Assembly: GCA_046295975.1 (NCBI GenBank)
Contig: JBKBMG010000030.1
Location: 1 to 64,000, forward strand
From: UBA2357 sp046295975
GTDB lineage: Bacteria; Pseudomonadota; Gammaproteobacteria; Burkholderiales; Rhodocyclaceae
Length of the DNA: 64,000 nucleotides
Direction: 5' to 3'
Part shown: positions 25,038 through 34,191 of the stretch, piece by piece
Layout of the letters: each line of letters starts with the position of its first letter
Position numbering within the stretch: the first letter of the stretch is position 1
Position numbers and translations under genes: made by a program
Notes under the pieces: model-generated
Seen by the model: only the letters and a program-made list of their open reading frames with translations
Told to the model about the DNA's origin: nothing
The model's database searches: none

Positions 25038-25987
25038 CAGGGCTGCTCGCTCGCCGGTACCAGGGAGCGGATCAGGGCCGGGTGCGCCTCCTGCCAGCGG
25101 GTGTAGACCCGGCCAATGTCGCCCAAAGGCTTGGCCAGGAGCTTGAGGTTCACCGCCAGCGCGGACAGCTCGGCCAAGCTGATGTCCTTCACCGACGGAC
25201 CGATGCCCAGCACATAGGCAATGGCCGCCACCGCCGCAAACGAGGTCCACATCACGATGTCGCTGGCGTCCTCGGCCAGCCACTTGAGGATGTGCAGGCG
25301 CACGCTGGTGGAGACGAAGCGTTCCTGATGGTGATGCAGCCGGCTGCGCTCTCCCGAGCCGGTAGCCTCGGATATCCGCGACTGCAGGTCGAGAATCTCG
25401 CGGCTGCGATGGCTGATGCGGCTACCGAAGAACCATACGAAGAAGATCGTGGGCAAGGCGCTGACCACGAGAACGGGCAACCACTGCGCGCCGATGGACA
25501 GCTGCCACAAGAGGACCGAGGTCACCACCGTGACGATCTTCCACGAGTCCTTGTAGATCACCTGGAAGCCTTTCTTGGCGACGTCGCTGCCGTACAGCAC
25601 GTGGGCCACATCCTGCGACACATCGGCCTTTTGCCGCTTCTCGAGGTAGCTGCGCTGCATCGCGATGATCAGGCGGTACTCCACCACCTTGTTCAGGATC
25701 TTCTCGCCGAATTCCACCGCAACCAGGCCGATCGAGATCGCCAGGAAGAACGGCACGAACTCGGGCAGCAGCCGCCACGGATCCGTCACCCCGGCCTCGA
25801 TCGCGGCCACCACGCGCTTGGTCAGCCACGCGAACGAGGGCGAGAGGGCGGCGGCGGCGGCGGTTGCGGACAATAGCCCGGCCAGCGGCAGCCAGAGCCG
25901 AAACAGCGTTCTCGCCATCTCGACCGCGAGCAGCCTGGACGGCAGGGTGCTGATGGGCCGAGCCGGCGCTTCGGTCAGCGTGTTCAT
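25037..25987 (-). CDS. ABC-exporter-like transmembrane domain protein without ATPase domain
   Basis: 316 residues. About six membrane segments, arranged as in type-1 ABC exporter membrane domains (for example LWLPLAGLLSATAAAAALS, FFLAISIGLVAVEFGEKIL, WLPVLVVSALPTIFFVWFF). Long intracellular helices between them include QDVAHVLYGSDVAKKGFQVI. No Walker A, signature or Walker B motif follows, and no ATPase gene is next to it. It ends where the bfd gene begins. It may partner with a distant ATPase, or act as a passive or signalling membrane protein. ATG 25987 is used. An upstream extension would overlap the propeller gene. Confidence 0.65.
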   Translation of the reverse strand: MNTLTEAPARPISTLPSRLLAVEMARTLFRLWLPLAGLLSATAAAAALSPSFAWLTKRVVAAIEAGVTDPWRLLPEFVPFFLAISIGLVAVEFGEKILNKVVEYRLIIAMQRSYLEKRQKADVSQDVAHVLYGSDVAKKGFQVIYKDSWKIVTVVTSVLLWQLSIGAQWLPVLVVSALPTIFFVWFFGSRISHRSREILDLQSRISEATGSGERSRLHHHQERFVSTSVRLHILKWLAEDASDIVMWTSFAAVAAIAYVLGIGPSVKDISLAELSALAVNLKLLAKPLGDIGRVYTRWQEAHPALIRSLVPASEQP

Positions 25988-25992
25988 GGGCG

Positions 25993-27651
25993 TCAGCCCA
26001 GGACCCGGACATCGAGCCGGTCGGTGGCCACGATCCGCTCGCCCACCGCCACGCTCTTCACCCGCGCGGGCCAGTCCGCCAGCGCGATCCAATCCGTTGC
26101 CCCGGCCGGCAGGCGCCAGCCCGCCTCGCCCGTCCAGGCAAGCAATCCTCCGTCGGGATGGGCAACCGCATCGAGCTTGCCGGCGCCCAGGGGCGAAGGC
26201 AGCGGCGCTACCCCGGCGCGCGTCACACGATGGATGCGACCGCCGCTGCCAACGAGCAACGCATCGCCGTCGATCGCCAGCGGCGTGCAGGCGCCGCGGA
26301 ACAACGCGAGGACGTCGACGCGCGCCCCCTCGGCCCCGCCCGCCACATCAAGCTGCGCCAGCCGGCCATCGACGGTACCGACGAGCAATCTGTCGGAAGA
26401 CGCCGCCAGCAGGCCATGCACGGTGCACCCACCCAAGGCCTGGACGAAGGCGAGCTTTTTCGGCTGCCCCAGGTCGGACACGAACAAGCCAGCCTTGGTC
26501 CCGAGCACCAGACGGTCGCCAGCAAAGGCGATGCCGGTCATCTCGGCGAAGTGCGGACGGGTGGCGAACTTCACCTGCTTCCAGGTGCAACCGCTGTCCC
26601 AGGACACGAACAGCGCACGCTGAGCGGCGAGATACCAGGCGCCGTCGGGTGACAGCGCCACACCCTCGGCATCGAGCACCGACCAGTCGGCCGTGCAGCG
26701 CGACCAGTTGTGCCCGCCGTCGTCGGACCAATAGCTGCCGTAGCTCGCGGTCGCAAGCAGCCGCCCCTCGTCGAGCGCCCACAGCTTCTTGATCTTGGCC
26801 GCGTGCGGGGCGATCGCCACGTCCTCGAAGAGATCGCGTACCGCAGCGGTGAACAGGTCCAGGACCAAGGCACCATTGCCACCGGCGATCACCGCGTACC
26901 GCTCGAACATGACCAGGGCTTCGGCTTCCGCGAAGCGCGGGTCCTTGATCTCGAGACTGGCTCCGCCATCGAACTGCACGCACAACTTGTTGCCGGCGAT
27001 CCACGCCACCCGATCACCCTCGAACGCGGCTGCGCTGGCCGCATCCTTCTGCAGCCGCAGCGGCTCACCCTCGGCCCACGGGCCACGCCAGCGGGTGACG
27101 TAGCGACCATTGCACTCGGCGAGAATACCGTCGTGGTAGGTCGTCTCGAGCGCGATGCGCCAGCTGTCGCCACCGTCCTCCGAGACGATGAGCGCGGGCA
27201 GCATGCCGGCGCCCTGCTTCTTGGCAAAGGCGACGATGCGCGCACCTTGGGCGCTGAGCCCGATGATCTCGGTATGGCCTTCGCCATATACCTTGACCCA
27301 AGCGTCATCCTGCTGCCGGTAAATGCCGCGCTTGCCACCTACGAAGACGGCGGCATCCGCCGCGACCGCCGACTTGAGCTCGTCCCGCGGTGGCGCAGGC
27401 AGGGTGTCGAGTGCACGCCCGTCGTGGTCCAGGAGATGGATGGACTGTCCGCCGGCCGAACTGGCGACGACGATCATGCCGCGCGGGGCCGGGCCCAGCG
27501 CGGCGATCTTCTTGCCCGACCAGTCCGCGCTTGCGTGCAACACGCCGTCCTTCAGACGATACAGGCCGTTGGCGCTGCCCAGCCAGGTGCTTGCCCCGGT
27601 GCGCAATGCGCATTTCACTTCGGGGCGGCGGTGGGTGATGAGTTCGTTCAT
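25993..27651 (-). CDS. Cytoplasmic WD/BNR-type beta-propeller protein (paralogue B)
   Basis: 552 residues, no signal peptide or membrane segment. Many four-strand repeats are visible, with Asp-box-like turns such as SEDGGDSWRIA, SDDGGHNWSRC and SWDSGCTWKQV, predicting a propeller of six to eight blades. It is clearly paralogous to the next gene upstream: LDAEGVALSPDGAWYLAAQ matches LDAESIARSADGRWWLQCQ there, with QRALFVS shared. Start ATG 27651. Longer in-frame starts would run into the paralogue. Function unknown, and no catalytic residues of sialidases are apparent. It lies inside a Fur-like-controlled receptor operon. Confidence 0.7.
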   Translation of the reverse strand: MNELITHRRPEVKCALRTGASTWLGSANGLYRLKDGVLHASADWSGKKIAALGPAPRGMIVVASSAGGQSIHLLDHDGRALDTLPAPPRDELKSAVAADAAVFVGGKRGIYRQQDDAWVKVYGEGHTEIIGLSAQGARIVAFAKKQGAGMLPALIVSEDGGDSWRIALETTYHDGILAECNGRYVTRWRGPWAEGEPLRLQKDAASAAAFEGDRVAWIAGNKLCVQFDGGASLEIKDPRFAEAEALVMFERYAVIAGGNGALVLDLFTAAVRDLFEDVAIAPHAAKIKKLWALDEGRLLATASYGSYWSDDGGHNWSRCTADWSVLDAEGVALSPDGAWYLAAQRALFVSWDSGCTWKQVKFATRPHFAEMTGIAFAGDRLVLGTKAGLFVSDLGQPKKLAFVQALGGCTVHGLLAASSDRLLVGTVDGRLAQLDVAGGAEGARVDVLALFRGACTPLAIDGDALLVGSGGRIHRVTRAGVAPLPSPLGAGKLDAVAHPDGGLLAWTGEAGWRLPAGATDWIALADWPARVKSVAVGERIVATDRLDVRVLG

Positions 27652-27706
27652 AGGGGTATTCCGATAGGGATTCAGGACGGGTTCCGCGGGGGTGTCGTCG
27701 TTGCCC

Positions 27707-29395
27707 TCAGGCCTCGACGCCGGACAGGAAGACGCGCCGGATCTGGCGCCGGTCGGTGGTGAGCAGCGCACGCCCGGCGTCGCACAGGCAAGCGTGGCGG
27801 ACACCCGCCGGCCACGCCGACAACGGGCGCAGCGGCATGGCAAGCCCACCCTGCCAGGCGCGCACCTCGTTCCACAGCACGAAACCCTCCGCGCCGACGG
27901 GCAGCAGCGTGTACTCCCCCTCGTCCTGCGCGGGCGTGACGTCCCGCGCCACCCCGTCGACGAACTCGAACACCCGCGCACCGGTGGCGAGCAGAAAATG
28001 CGACGCCCGCCCGATGACCGATGACTCGAACACCGGCAGGTCGGCGATCGGCGTGGCGATGTCGCGGGTCGGGTCGTAGTGCCACACCTTCCCATCGCCC
28101 GTCCCGACGACCAGACCATTGCCATCCGACGCCGCCTGAAGCGCCTCAATGGCCTGATGCGCGAAGGCCGGAACGTAGACGACGGCCTCGGGATCGGTGA
28201 GCGCACCGGTGAGCAGCCCGGTCTTGCTGCCGACAAAGACCCGCCCGTCCACCGACGCCACGCCGCCACGCAATTCGGCATAGTGGTGCTGCTTCACCTT
28301 GAGCTTCACGTAACGCCAGCTCGCCCCGTTGTCTGCGCTGACGAACAACGCACGCTGGCACTGCAGCCACCAGCGACCGTCGGCACTGCGCGCAATGGAC
28401 TCGGCATCGAGCACGGTCCACTCCGAGTCAACCGGTCGCCAGTCTTCGCCGTTGTCGGAGCGGAAACTGCCGAAGGTCGCAGTCACCAGCAGCGCGCCGT
28501 CGTCGAGCGCAAACAGGCGCTTGCGCTTGCCCAGGCCTTGCGGCAACGGCATGGCCGCGAACAGGTCGGTGGCGACGCCGCGTGCCGGGTCGACCAGATA
28601 CGCGCCCTGCACGCCCGCCGTCAGCGCCCGCGTTGGCAGCACATGCAGATGCTCGGCCTCGGCCATCACCGGATGGTAGAAGGAGGCAGCCGCATGCCCG
28701 GCGCGCTGGGTTTCCAGCTTGTCACCATCGAGCACCGCCCATCCGTCATCAAAAAGGCATGCGGCGCTGAGCGGGTGCTTCTTGTACTCGCCACGCTCAC
28801 CGCGCCGCCGTGCCCCCTTCCAGCGCGTGACCATCCAGTTCTCGTCGGCTGCATGGACGTAGTCCTGATAGTCCTGCGAGGACTGCACCGACCAGGTTTC
28901 GCCCCCGTCGAGCGACTCGATCAGCGCGGGCCGCTCGCCCGGCCCCATTTTCTTCACCGACGCGCGGATGTGCCGGCCATCGGCGCTCCTCACCCAGAGG
29001 ACTTCGCCGCGCCCGTGCGCATCGCCGTAGATGCGCTCCCAGTACTCGCCGTCGAACCGGAAGAGCCCGCTCTTGGTACCCGCGATCAGCGTGGAGGCCG
29101 CCATCCACAGCGTCTTGATCTTCTCGCGCGGCACGAGGGGCATCGCCTCGACCGGATTCCATGCGCTGTCGCAACGATGCAGCGACTGGCCGTCGCTATC
29201 CTCGATCAGCAGCACATAACCGTCCGTCGTGGCGGCAATGTGCTGGACAGGCCGACCGCGCCAGGCTTCGATTTCGACCAGTGCATCGTCGATGAGCGCG
29301 TAGAGACCCATCTCGGTCGCCAGGAAAACGCGTTCGCCCTGGCGCAGTGTCGACCTCACCTGGGGGCGTGCGAATCGGGACATGGATTCGTTCAT
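27707..29395 (-). CDS. Cytoplasmic WD/BNR-type beta-propeller protein (paralogue A)
   Basis: 562 residues, no signal peptide. Propeller repeats with Asp-box turns (SLDGGETWSVQ, SADNGASWRYV, SDNGEDWRPV) and repeated SxTLIAGTKSGLFRF/GRVFVGSKTGLL elements. It is the tandem paralogue of the gene at 25993-27651, with the same length and blade order, and they are separated by 55 bp. Located directly downstream of the TonB receptor gene. An intracellular sensor or scaffold for the transport system is possible, but no function can be read from the sequence. Confidence 0.7.
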   Translation of the reverse strand: MNESMSRFARPQVRSTLRQGERVFLATEMGLYALIDDALVEIEAWRGRPVQHIAATTDGYVLLIEDSDGQSLHRCDSAWNPVEAMPLVPREKIKTLWMAASTLIAGTKSGLFRFDGEYWERIYGDAHGRGEVLWVRSADGRHIRASVKKMGPGERPALIESLDGGETWSVQSSQDYQDYVHAADENWMVTRWKGARRRGERGEYKKHPLSAACLFDDGWAVLDGDKLETQRAGHAAASFYHPVMAEAEHLHVLPTRALTAGVQGAYLVDPARGVATDLFAAMPLPQGLGKRKRLFALDDGALLVTATFGSFRSDNGEDWRPVDSEWTVLDAESIARSADGRWWLQCQRALFVSADNGASWRYVKLKVKQHHYAELRGGVASVDGRVFVGSKTGLLTGALTDPEAVVYVPAFAHQAIEALQAASDGNGLVVGTGDGKVWHYDPTRDIATPIADLPVFESSVIGRASHFLLATGARVFEFVDGVARDVTPAQDEGEYTLLPVGAEGFVLWNEVRAWQGGLAMPLRPLSAWPAGVRHACLCDAGRALLTTDRRQIRRVFLSGVEA

Positions 29396-29447
29396 ACAGT
29401 CTGTGTAATTTATGGATGATTCGGGGGGGTTGGATGGGCAAGACGGA

Positions 29448-31964
29448 TCACAGCCGCCAGTTGAGGCCGACGAAATAGGTGCGTCCGGTCGTGACGACAG
29501 CGCTGCGGTTGAGCGCTCCCTCGACGATTTCGTACTCGTCGCGCTTCTGGTTGGTCAGGTTTTCCACGCTGGCATAAACCGTAGCGCCGCCTGCGAAGAC
29601 TCTTTCCACGCGGGCATCGACGAAGGTTTGCGCGCGAATGGTCTTGTCGCGGATCGTCCCCGCACCCTCGTAGCTGCGGATATCACGCTTGGCGATGTGA
29701 TTCAGCCCGAGCGCGGCGCGCATGCCGGATGGCACATGGCGATACTCGAGCGTAAGGTTGCCGATGAAGTTCGGCTGTTCGGAAAACGTGCGACGCCCGG
29801 TCAGCGGGTCATTCACGCGCGAATCGAGAAACGCCTGATTGGCGGTGATCGAGAACCCGTCGAGCCACCCGCCGCCCCACGACGACAACGAGAAGCGCTG
29901 ATCGAACTCGATGCCGCGAATGTAGCCATCGCCGACGTTGTCATAGACGTAGCTGTTCGACGAAACCTCGCGCGCCTCGATCAGGTTCTTGATGTCGCGG
30001 TGGAACAGGTTCACGCCGAACAAGGTATCCCCCGCACCGTAGTCCACGCCGATATCCACGCTGCGCGAGCGGGCCGGCAAGAGATCCGGGTTGCCTTCAA
30101 AGGTGCGTTCGCCGCGCGTGACCAGACCGGGAGCGATCTCGTCGAGCTTTGGGCGGTTGACGTGGCGGGCCAGCGAGGCGCGCAGCGTCACGCTGTCGGA
30201 CAGCCGGTACGACAGCGGCAGCGACGGCAGCACGTCGTCGAACTCGCGCCGGCTTTCGGCCCCTGTCCCCGCCTCGGAGCGCACCCGCACCTGCTCGAAA
30301 CGCGCCCCCGGCGTGACGGTCAGGCGACCGAAGGCGGTCTCGCTCTGAACATAGGCCGCGCGGTAGGCCTCGCGCACTCGGTAGTCGGAATTCTCGGAGC
30401 GCGCTCGTTCCGCGGTGCTTTGATTCGGGGCACCGCTCTCGCTGAGGCTGTACACATGCAGATCATTACGCTTGGTCGCCGTTCGCGCCAGCACACCGAA
30501 CTTGAGATTCGTCGAAGCCAGCGCGTCGACCGGAATCGAGAAGTTCACACCCGCCTGACGGCTATCGTCGTCGATGCTCGACCGCTCGGCCTTGGCACTT
30601 CCGAACTGGAGATTGGCGTTGAGCGTCTGCTCCTCACTCCATTTGCGCGAAGTCGCCCGGCCGGTCATCACACTTCCGTCCAGTGCCACACCGTTGTCGA
30701 AGGTATGGCGCCCCTCAAGCGACACCCCACGGGTCCGGATCTGCTCCTCGCCCGCAGTCAGGGTACGATCGCGAAACGTTCCGGGCGCACGGTTGTAGCG
30801 ATCGCGGGCCTTGCCCGTACTCACGACATCGGTATGCACCACCAGCGGACGCAAATGCACCTCGCCACCGGCGTGGTAATGCGCCAGATCGAGGAGAAGG
30901 TTCAGGCTTTCGGTGCGCTTGGGCTCACGCTCGTCGACGGCAAAACCCAGGTTCTGCGCCGGCCCGCCACCGCCCGAGAAGGTCATCTCATCCTTGATCT
31001 TGATGCCGTCGTAGCGGTCGTAGCCCAACGCGGCGACAATGCCGAAGCGTTCGCCAACACGTGCCGCGTAACCGAGTGTCGCCGAACGATTCTCGCCACT
31101 GAGTTCGTCCAGCCCGCCGGCCGCGATGTCGAATTCATATTCCGGCACATCGGGAATCGCCCGTGGCCGCAACGCCAGACGCCCGGCGATACCGTCGCCC
31201 TCGTACTGCGCCGAAGGGCTGCGCAGGTAGGTCACGTCCTCGACGAGGAAGCTGCTGATACGCTGCAGGTCGATGTTGCGCGATCCGGACGAAGATGGAA
31301 GCGCCACGCCATCGAACGCAAAACGGGCAAACTCACCGGAGACGCCACGCAGATTGATGCTCTTCTTCTCGCCCGGCGGACCGCCAGCGAAGGTACCCGG
31401 CAACCTGGCCGCCACGTCGCTCAAGCGTCTGTCGCCGACCGCCTCGATCTGAGTGCGATCCACAACCACCGTCGGCTCGACGGTGTTCAGCCGTGCTTGA
31501 ACCGCCTCCGCACGGCGCCTGAATGCCTGCTCGTCCCGCTCCAGTTCCGCCGAGACCACCACCGCCGGCAGCGTTGCCGGACGGGCGCCGTCAATGCGTG
31601 GCGCCTCGACGAGTATGTAGCCGGCCTGGGTGTTGCGGATGACGTAACCGCTACCCGCGAGCAAGGCATTGAAACCGTCCTCCACGCCGTGGCGGCCCTT
31701 GATACCGGACGTTCTGAGGCCCTTCAGCTTGTCGGTATCCGCCACCACCGTCACGCCGGACTGCTGCGCGAATCGCACCAGGGCCTCGGCCAGCCCACCC
31801 GCCGGCACGTCGACATCGACTCCGTTCGTAGCGGCGGGCGCCTGGAGCGGCAGCAAGGCGCCGATGCCAAGCATGATCGAGCACGCCAGCTTCGCCGCAG
31901 TCGCGGCCGGCCGTGGCTGCGGTTGCCTGGTTGAAGACGGGGCTCGCTTGGATACGATGGGCAT
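29448..31964 (-). CDS. TonB-dependent outer-membrane receptor with N-terminal STN signalling domain
   Basis: 838 residues. A signal segment (MLGIGALLPLQAPAATNG) precedes an STN domain at about 48-115 (VDVPAGGLAEALVRFAQQSG, the FecA/FpvA-type signalling domain). The plug runs at about 155-270 (RRLSDVAARLPG, GVALPSSSGSRNIDLQ), followed by a 22-strand barrel ending GRTYFVGLNWRL. STN receptors with FecI/FecR report ligand binding through the periplasm to the sigma factor. The ligand is unknown: ferric chelate, heme or another metal chelate are possible. No TonB/ExbBD genes in the window. A 226-bp gap upstream (31965-32190) likely carries a FecI-dependent promoter. Confidence 0.9.
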   Translation of the reverse strand: MPIVSKRAPSSTRQPQPRPAATAAKLACSIMLGIGALLPLQAPAATNGVDVDVPAGGLAEALVRFAQQSGVTVVADTDKLKGLRTSGIKGRHGVEDGFNALLAGSGYVIRNTQAGYILVEAPRIDGARPATLPAVVVSAELERDEQAFRRRAEAVQARLNTVEPTVVVDRTQIEAVGDRRLSDVAARLPGTFAGGPPGEKKSINLRGVSGEFARFAFDGVALPSSSGSRNIDLQRISSFLVEDVTYLRSPSAQYEGDGIAGRLALRPRAIPDVPEYEFDIAAGGLDELSGENRSATLGYAARVGERFGIVAALGYDRYDGIKIKDEMTFSGGGGPAQNLGFAVDEREPKRTESLNLLLDLAHYHAGGEVHLRPLVVHTDVVSTGKARDRYNRAPGTFRDRTLTAGEEQIRTRGVSLEGRHTFDNGVALDGSVMTGRATSRKWSEEQTLNANLQFGSAKAERSSIDDDSRQAGVNFSIPVDALASTNLKFGVLARTATKRNDLHVYSLSESGAPNQSTAERARSENSDYRVREAYRAAYVQSETAFGRLTVTPGARFEQVRVRSEAGTGAESRREFDDVLPSLPLSYRLSDSVTLRASLARHVNRPKLDEIAPGLVTRGERTFEGNPDLLPARSRSVDIGVDYGAGDTLFGVNLFHRDIKNLIEAREVSSNSYVYDNVGDGYIRGIEFDQRFSLSSWGGGWLDGFSITANQAFLDSRVNDPLTGRRTFSEQPNFIGNLTLEYRHVPSGMRAALGLNHIAKRDIRSYEGAGTIRDKTIRAQTFVDARVERVFAGGATVYASVENLTNQKRDEYEIVEGALNRSAVVTTGRTYFVGLNWRL

Positions 31965-32190
31965 GGTCTGGCTTCCTGTTTCTCTGGTTCATGTCCGCCA
32001 AGGGACGAGATACGAGAACTGGAGCTTGCTAACGCATGCCGTGTGACGTGCCTGGCGGTCCGGTTTCGTTGTGTTCACTCACCTTGACGGACGAGTGCGG
32101 GAAAGCGGAACCGCTGACGATGAAGTAGTCGGGAAAATGGGCTCGTCGCCGGTGCCCGCCGCTCGGGGCGGCAACGTCGGGCGAGCGGGA

Positions 32191-33264
32191 TCAGCTGCCG
32201 GCGGCGGGATTGTCGACCAGGACCAGCCAGGGCGTGATGTGGCGCACCCGCAAGGAAGGGAAGCTATTGGTCAGCAGTTGCAATGCGCGATCCGGATCGT
32301 CCAGCGGCAGCACGGCCGAGATCCTGATTTCCTGCAACCGATCCCGGTCGAAGTGGATATGGCCACGCCGGTAGCGGCTCAACTGATCGAGCACGTCGGA
32401 CAGCGGTTGTGCCTGAACGACAAGGTGACGATGCCCCCAGGCCCCCTCCATGCCCTCCGGGTCGATACGGGTGATCTCACCCAGCCCGTCGGCGGTAAAG
32501 CGTACCTGCTCACCGGCATGCAGAACCGTGTCCGGAAGATCGCTCCGCTTGACGACCCGCACTGCCGCGGCCGATTCCAACATGGAGAGCTCACTGCCAC
32601 CCGGCTCGGTGGCGACCACGAAGCGCGTGCCCAGGGCACGCACCCGACCGTGCCGGGTTTCGACGATGAACGGCCGGATCGCGTCGCGCGCGACGTCGAC
32701 CAGGATTTCACCTCCCACCAACTCCACGACGCGCCGGGACTCATCGAAGCGCAGGTTCACCGCACTCGCACTGGCCAGGGTGATGCGCGTGCCATCGGCC
32801 AGCGTGGTGGTCTTCCATTGCCCGGTGCCGGCGCGCATGTCGGCCAGCACATGGGCAGGCGGGTAGGTCTCGCTGACCACCCACGCCACAGGCGCAAGCA
32901 GGAGACAGATCGCGGCAAGTACCGTGGCGGCTCGGCGAACGCGGCGCGAGCGGGCGCGCGGGGCGAACGCAGCATCGAGCGCCGCGCGCGCCGGACGCAC
33001 CGCCCCGCCACCACGCACCTGCTGCATCCGCACGACCAACTGCTCCATGCGGGCTGCGACTTCGGCGTGCCGCGGATCGGCCTCCTTCCAAGCCTCAAAG
33101 CGGGACCTGGCGAGTGCGCGCTCGGCCGCATCGTCCGCGCTGAGACTGACGATCCACTGCGCCGCCTCTTCGAGCAGGCGCTCGTCCGAGGAACAGGCCA
33201 CGGGCGCTACATCCCCCGCGAGGCTCAATCCGGACCCCCTGCCTGATGGCAGTGCAGCAGGCAC
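32191..33264 (-). CDS. fecR: FecR-type anti-sigma/sigma regulator
   Basis: 357 residues at most. An N-terminal FecR region (EEAAQWIVSLSADDAAERALARSRFEAW) is followed by a membrane segment near residues 110-130 (AATVLAAICLLLAPVAWVV) and a periplasmic FecR domain with GTRFVVATEPGGSELSML. The C-terminal region resembles an STN-like fold (PLSDVLDQLSRYRRGHIHFD). It relays the receptor signal to FecI. TTG 33228, overlapping the fecI stop as TTGA with GGGGG upstream, is an alternative start. Operon order fecI-fecR-receptor is standard. Confidence 0.9.
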   Translation of the reverse strand: MPAALPSGRGSGLSLAGDVAPVACSSDERLLEEAAQWIVSLSADDAAERALARSRFEAWKEADPRHAEVAARMEQLVVRMQQVRGGGAVRPARAALDAAFAPRARSRRVRRAATVLAAICLLLAPVAWVVSETYPPAHVLADMRAGTGQWKTTTLADGTRITLASASAVNLRFDESRRVVELVGGEILVDVARDAIRPFIVETRHGRVRALGTRFVVATEPGGSELSMLESAAAVRVVKRSDLPDTVLHAGEQVRFTADGLGEITRIDPEGMEGAWGHRHLVVQAQPLSDVLDQLSRYRRGHIHFDRDRLQEIRISAVLPLDDPDRALQLLTNSFPSLRVRHITPWLVLVDNPAAGS

Positions 33265-33761
33265 TGGACGAGATACTTGCGTACCATTCGGGCCGAGACA
33301 CCGAGTTCCTCGGCGATGACCGCATGCGTTTCGCCATCCAGGTAGTGCATCAGAAACGCCTGTCGGGCACGCTCCGACACCCCCGCCAAGGCCGCACCGA
33401 TCTGCTCCAGCGCCTGAAGCGTAAGCAGCGTCTCTTCCGGGGATGGATAGCCCGGGAGCGATTCGGACAGAAGTGCGAGCTCCGCCAGATAGGCTTGCTC
33501 GATCAATTGCCTGCGAGCACGGTCAACCAGCAGCCGCTTGGCCGTGGTCGTGAGAAACGCCCGCGGCTCGCGCACCCCCAGCAACGCATCCCGCGATGCC
33601 ACGATCCTTACGAACGTATCCTGGGCCACATCGGCGGCGTTGTGCGCGCAACCGAGCTTCTTCCGCAACCACCCGTACAACCAGCCATGATGCTCACAAT
33701 AGAGGTCGTGCAGCTGGCGCTGAAACACCTCCTCCTGGATCGGTGAATGAACGGTCGACAT
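33225..33761 (-). CDS. fecI: FecI-family ECF sigma factor
   Basis: 178 residues. Region 2 (LHDLYCEHHGWLYGWLRKKLG, HNAADVAQDTFVRIVAS) and region 4 (LAGVSERARQAFLMHYLDG, HAVIAEELGVSARMVRKYL) are complete. ECF sigma factors of this group transcribe the adjacent TonB receptor when FecR signals ligand binding. A Fur-like box lies 36 bp upstream of its start, so iron status would control it. It heads the long operon down to 24367. Confidence 0.92.
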   Translation of the reverse strand: MSTVHSPIQEEVFQRQLHDLYCEHHGWLYGWLRKKLGCAHNAADVAQDTFVRIVASRDALLGVREPRAFLTTTAKRLLVDRARRQLIEQAYLAELALLSESLPGYPSPEETLLTLQALEQIGAALAGVSERARQAFLMHYLDGETHAVIAEELGVSARMVRKYLVQCLLHCHQAGGPD

Positions 33762-33796
33762 GGCGGTTTCTCACCGTGATGGCTAGTTATATTAGT

Positions 33797-33815
33797 ACGA
33801 CTCATTCTCATTATA
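33797..33815 (-). promoter_or_regulatory. Fur-like box upstream of fecI
   Basis: On the minus strand, TATAATGAGAATGAGTCGT matches the Fur consensus GATAATGATAATCATTATC at 12 of 19 positions, including the ATAATGA and AAT cores. It lies 36 bp upstream of the fecI start. Repression by Fur with iron is the likely meaning. Confidence 0.65.
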
Positions 33816-33872
33816 GTTACCTTAACGACTCGGCGTAAACGCTGTACCGAGATTCGAGTGCCACAGCCAATA

Positions 33873-33887
33873 TGTAGCAAAACTACC
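33873..33887. promoter_or_regulatory. Palindromic operator candidate, copy 1 (fecI side)
   Basis: TGTAGCAAAACTACC is nearly identical to the reverse complement of the element at 34192-34206. It lies 112 bp upstream of fecI. The two share the core TGTAG-YAAAA-CTAC, suggesting a common dimeric regulator. Confidence 0.45.
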
Positions 33888-34191
33888 ATCGCAACCTTCA
33901 GCCATCGGCTCCGCAGACGCACACCATTCAAGTTGAACAGCGTACGTCCCGCCCAGCCCCCTCACCCACGCCCCCTTAGCACAAGACCTACCCCGGCCAA
34001 CCCAAAGCGGACACGTAATGTCGGCCCCACCCTCGCTTGAGGCCTTCGGCTCTACCCAGCACGTGCTTGCCAACAACGGTCATCGTCAGCGGCTTCGACA
34101 ACTCCGCCCTACGCAAAGCCGCAGAGCAAACCCCAGCAATGCCCGATCGCCGGCCGTCGCGCAGCACCCATTCCTCGGCTTGCACGACATC

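Noticed and set aside
25993..28281. Minus-strand reading extending propeller B by about 210 residues upstream
   Set aside because: The extension reads paralogue A in the wrong frame. ATG 27651 gives a length matching its paralogue.
29412..31934. Plus-strand open frame of 840 codons opposite the TonB receptor
   Set aside because: Shadow of the receptor gene; no domain, no ribosome site, and biased composition.
29448..31964. Idea that the TonB receptor is a lanthanophore receptor (LutH-like)
   Set aside because: Only proximity to xoxF supports it. The Fur-like box and Bfd point to iron. Kept only as an alternative in the findings.
33890..34190. Possible small genes between fecI and enolase
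   Set aside because: Short open frames there lack ribosome sites and composition typical of neighbours. The in-frame extension of enolase to 34018 has no family similarity.
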